Shown in pieces: positions 6,372-6,515 of a stretch of DNA of 6,515 nt. Within the stretch, counting starts at the first letter, position 1; each line of letters begins with the position of its first letter. The notes below the pieces were generated by a model. The model searched no databases. It was not told the origin of the DNA and worked only from the letters and a program-made list of their open reading frames with translations. The position numbers and the translations under genes were made by a program. Origin of the DNA: CAZESH01 sp964514665 (GTDB lineage: Bacteria; Bacillota; Bacilli; Paenibacillales; KCTC-25726); contig CAZESH010000252.1 in NCBI GenBank assembly GCA_964514665.1, forward strand, positions 1 to 6,515. Direction: 5' to 3'.

Positions 6372-6390
6372 TTAGAATTTATTGTAATTC
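6372..6390. repeat. AT-rich inverted repeat upstream of the stress-protein gene
   Basis: Two overlapping palindromes are present: TTAGAAT-TT-ATTGTAA (6372-6387, six of seven arm positions complementary) and GAATT-N6-AATTC (6375-6390). They lie about 85-100 bases upstream of the ATG at 6288 and roughly 45 bases upstream of the candidate -10. The arrangement could be an operator. It resembles a PerR/Fur box but with a 2-base instead of 1-base centre, so no regulator is assigned. Confidence 0.35.
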
Positions 6391-6418
6391 GAAAGAATCC
6401 GCTGTTGATGTACAAATA

Positions 6419-6515
6419 TCACTGCTTGCCCAACAGGATTTTGGTGTAAGGCGAATCGATCGGCATCATGATGACCGGTTCGTTTTTGAATGTGGTAATA
6501 TAGCTTTCCAACGTT
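6419..6515 (-). CDS. C-terminal end of an unidentified protein (partial)
   Basis: Reading leftward from the right edge, one frame is open for 31 codons and ends at TGA (complement of 6419-6421). The encoded end, with segments TLESYITTFKNEPV and MMPIDSPYTKILLGKQ, has a natural amino-acid mix and the codon style of the neighbouring genes. The other frame I read there also stays open for the visible stretch but gives an unlikely product rich in His, Arg and Gln. I do not recognise the family from so short a tail. No clear terminator hairpin follows the stop, so its transcript could run into the stress-protein gene 130 bases downstream, which lies on the same strand. Confidence 0.55.
   Translation of the reverse strand, partial: TLESYITTFKNEPVIMMPIDSPYTKILLGKQ

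Overview
The window looks like chromosomal DNA of a moderately GC-rich, motile, spore-former-type Firmicute, most likely Paenibacillaceae. This rests on strong Gram-positive Shine-Dalgarno sequences (GAGGTG, AAGGAGG, AGGGGAGG), a two-gene motAB operon of Bacillus type, and a SWIM/SNF2 gene pair arranged like ywqB-ywqA of Bacillus subtilis. Genus-level placement is inference from sequence style, not from a search.

Layout. (1) 1-807, plus: the 3' part of a gene running in from the left, probably the SWIM zinc-finger protein that usually precedes the SNF2 helicase; only its helical, cysteine-free C-terminal part is visible. (2) 804-3590, plus: a complete SNF2-family DNA translocase/helicase of 928 residues, joined to the previous gene by an ATGA stop/start overlap. 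(3) 3587-3880, minus: a small acidic protein of 97 residues with no recognised family, convergent with the helicase gene and sharing 4 bp with it. (4) 3881-4136: a 256-bp divergent intergenic region with a candidate extended -10 promoter leftward and a good SigA-type promoter rightward. (5) 4137-4946 and 4921-5718, plus: motA and motB, the flagellar stator genes, overlapping by 26 bp, motB starting at GTG. (6) 5719-5847: a long interrupted hairpin ending both motAB and the opposing gene. (7) 5848-6288, minus: a universal stress protein with the ATP-binding signature. (8) 6289-6418: its upstream region, with a candidate -10 and an inverted repeat. (9) 6419-6515, minus: the last 31 codons of an unidentified gene running in from the right.

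How the genes work together: MotA and MotB form the ion-conducting stator that drives the flagellum. The SWIM/SNF2 pair is probably one translationally coupled unit acting on DNA or nucleoprotein, with no defined substrate. The stress protein and the small acidic protein have their own leftward transcription units and no shown link to motility. I see no mobile element, CRISPR array, tRNA or rRNA. I found no convincing new system; the least explained items are the 97-residue protein, the long hairpin and the undefined job of the SWIM/SNF2 pair.
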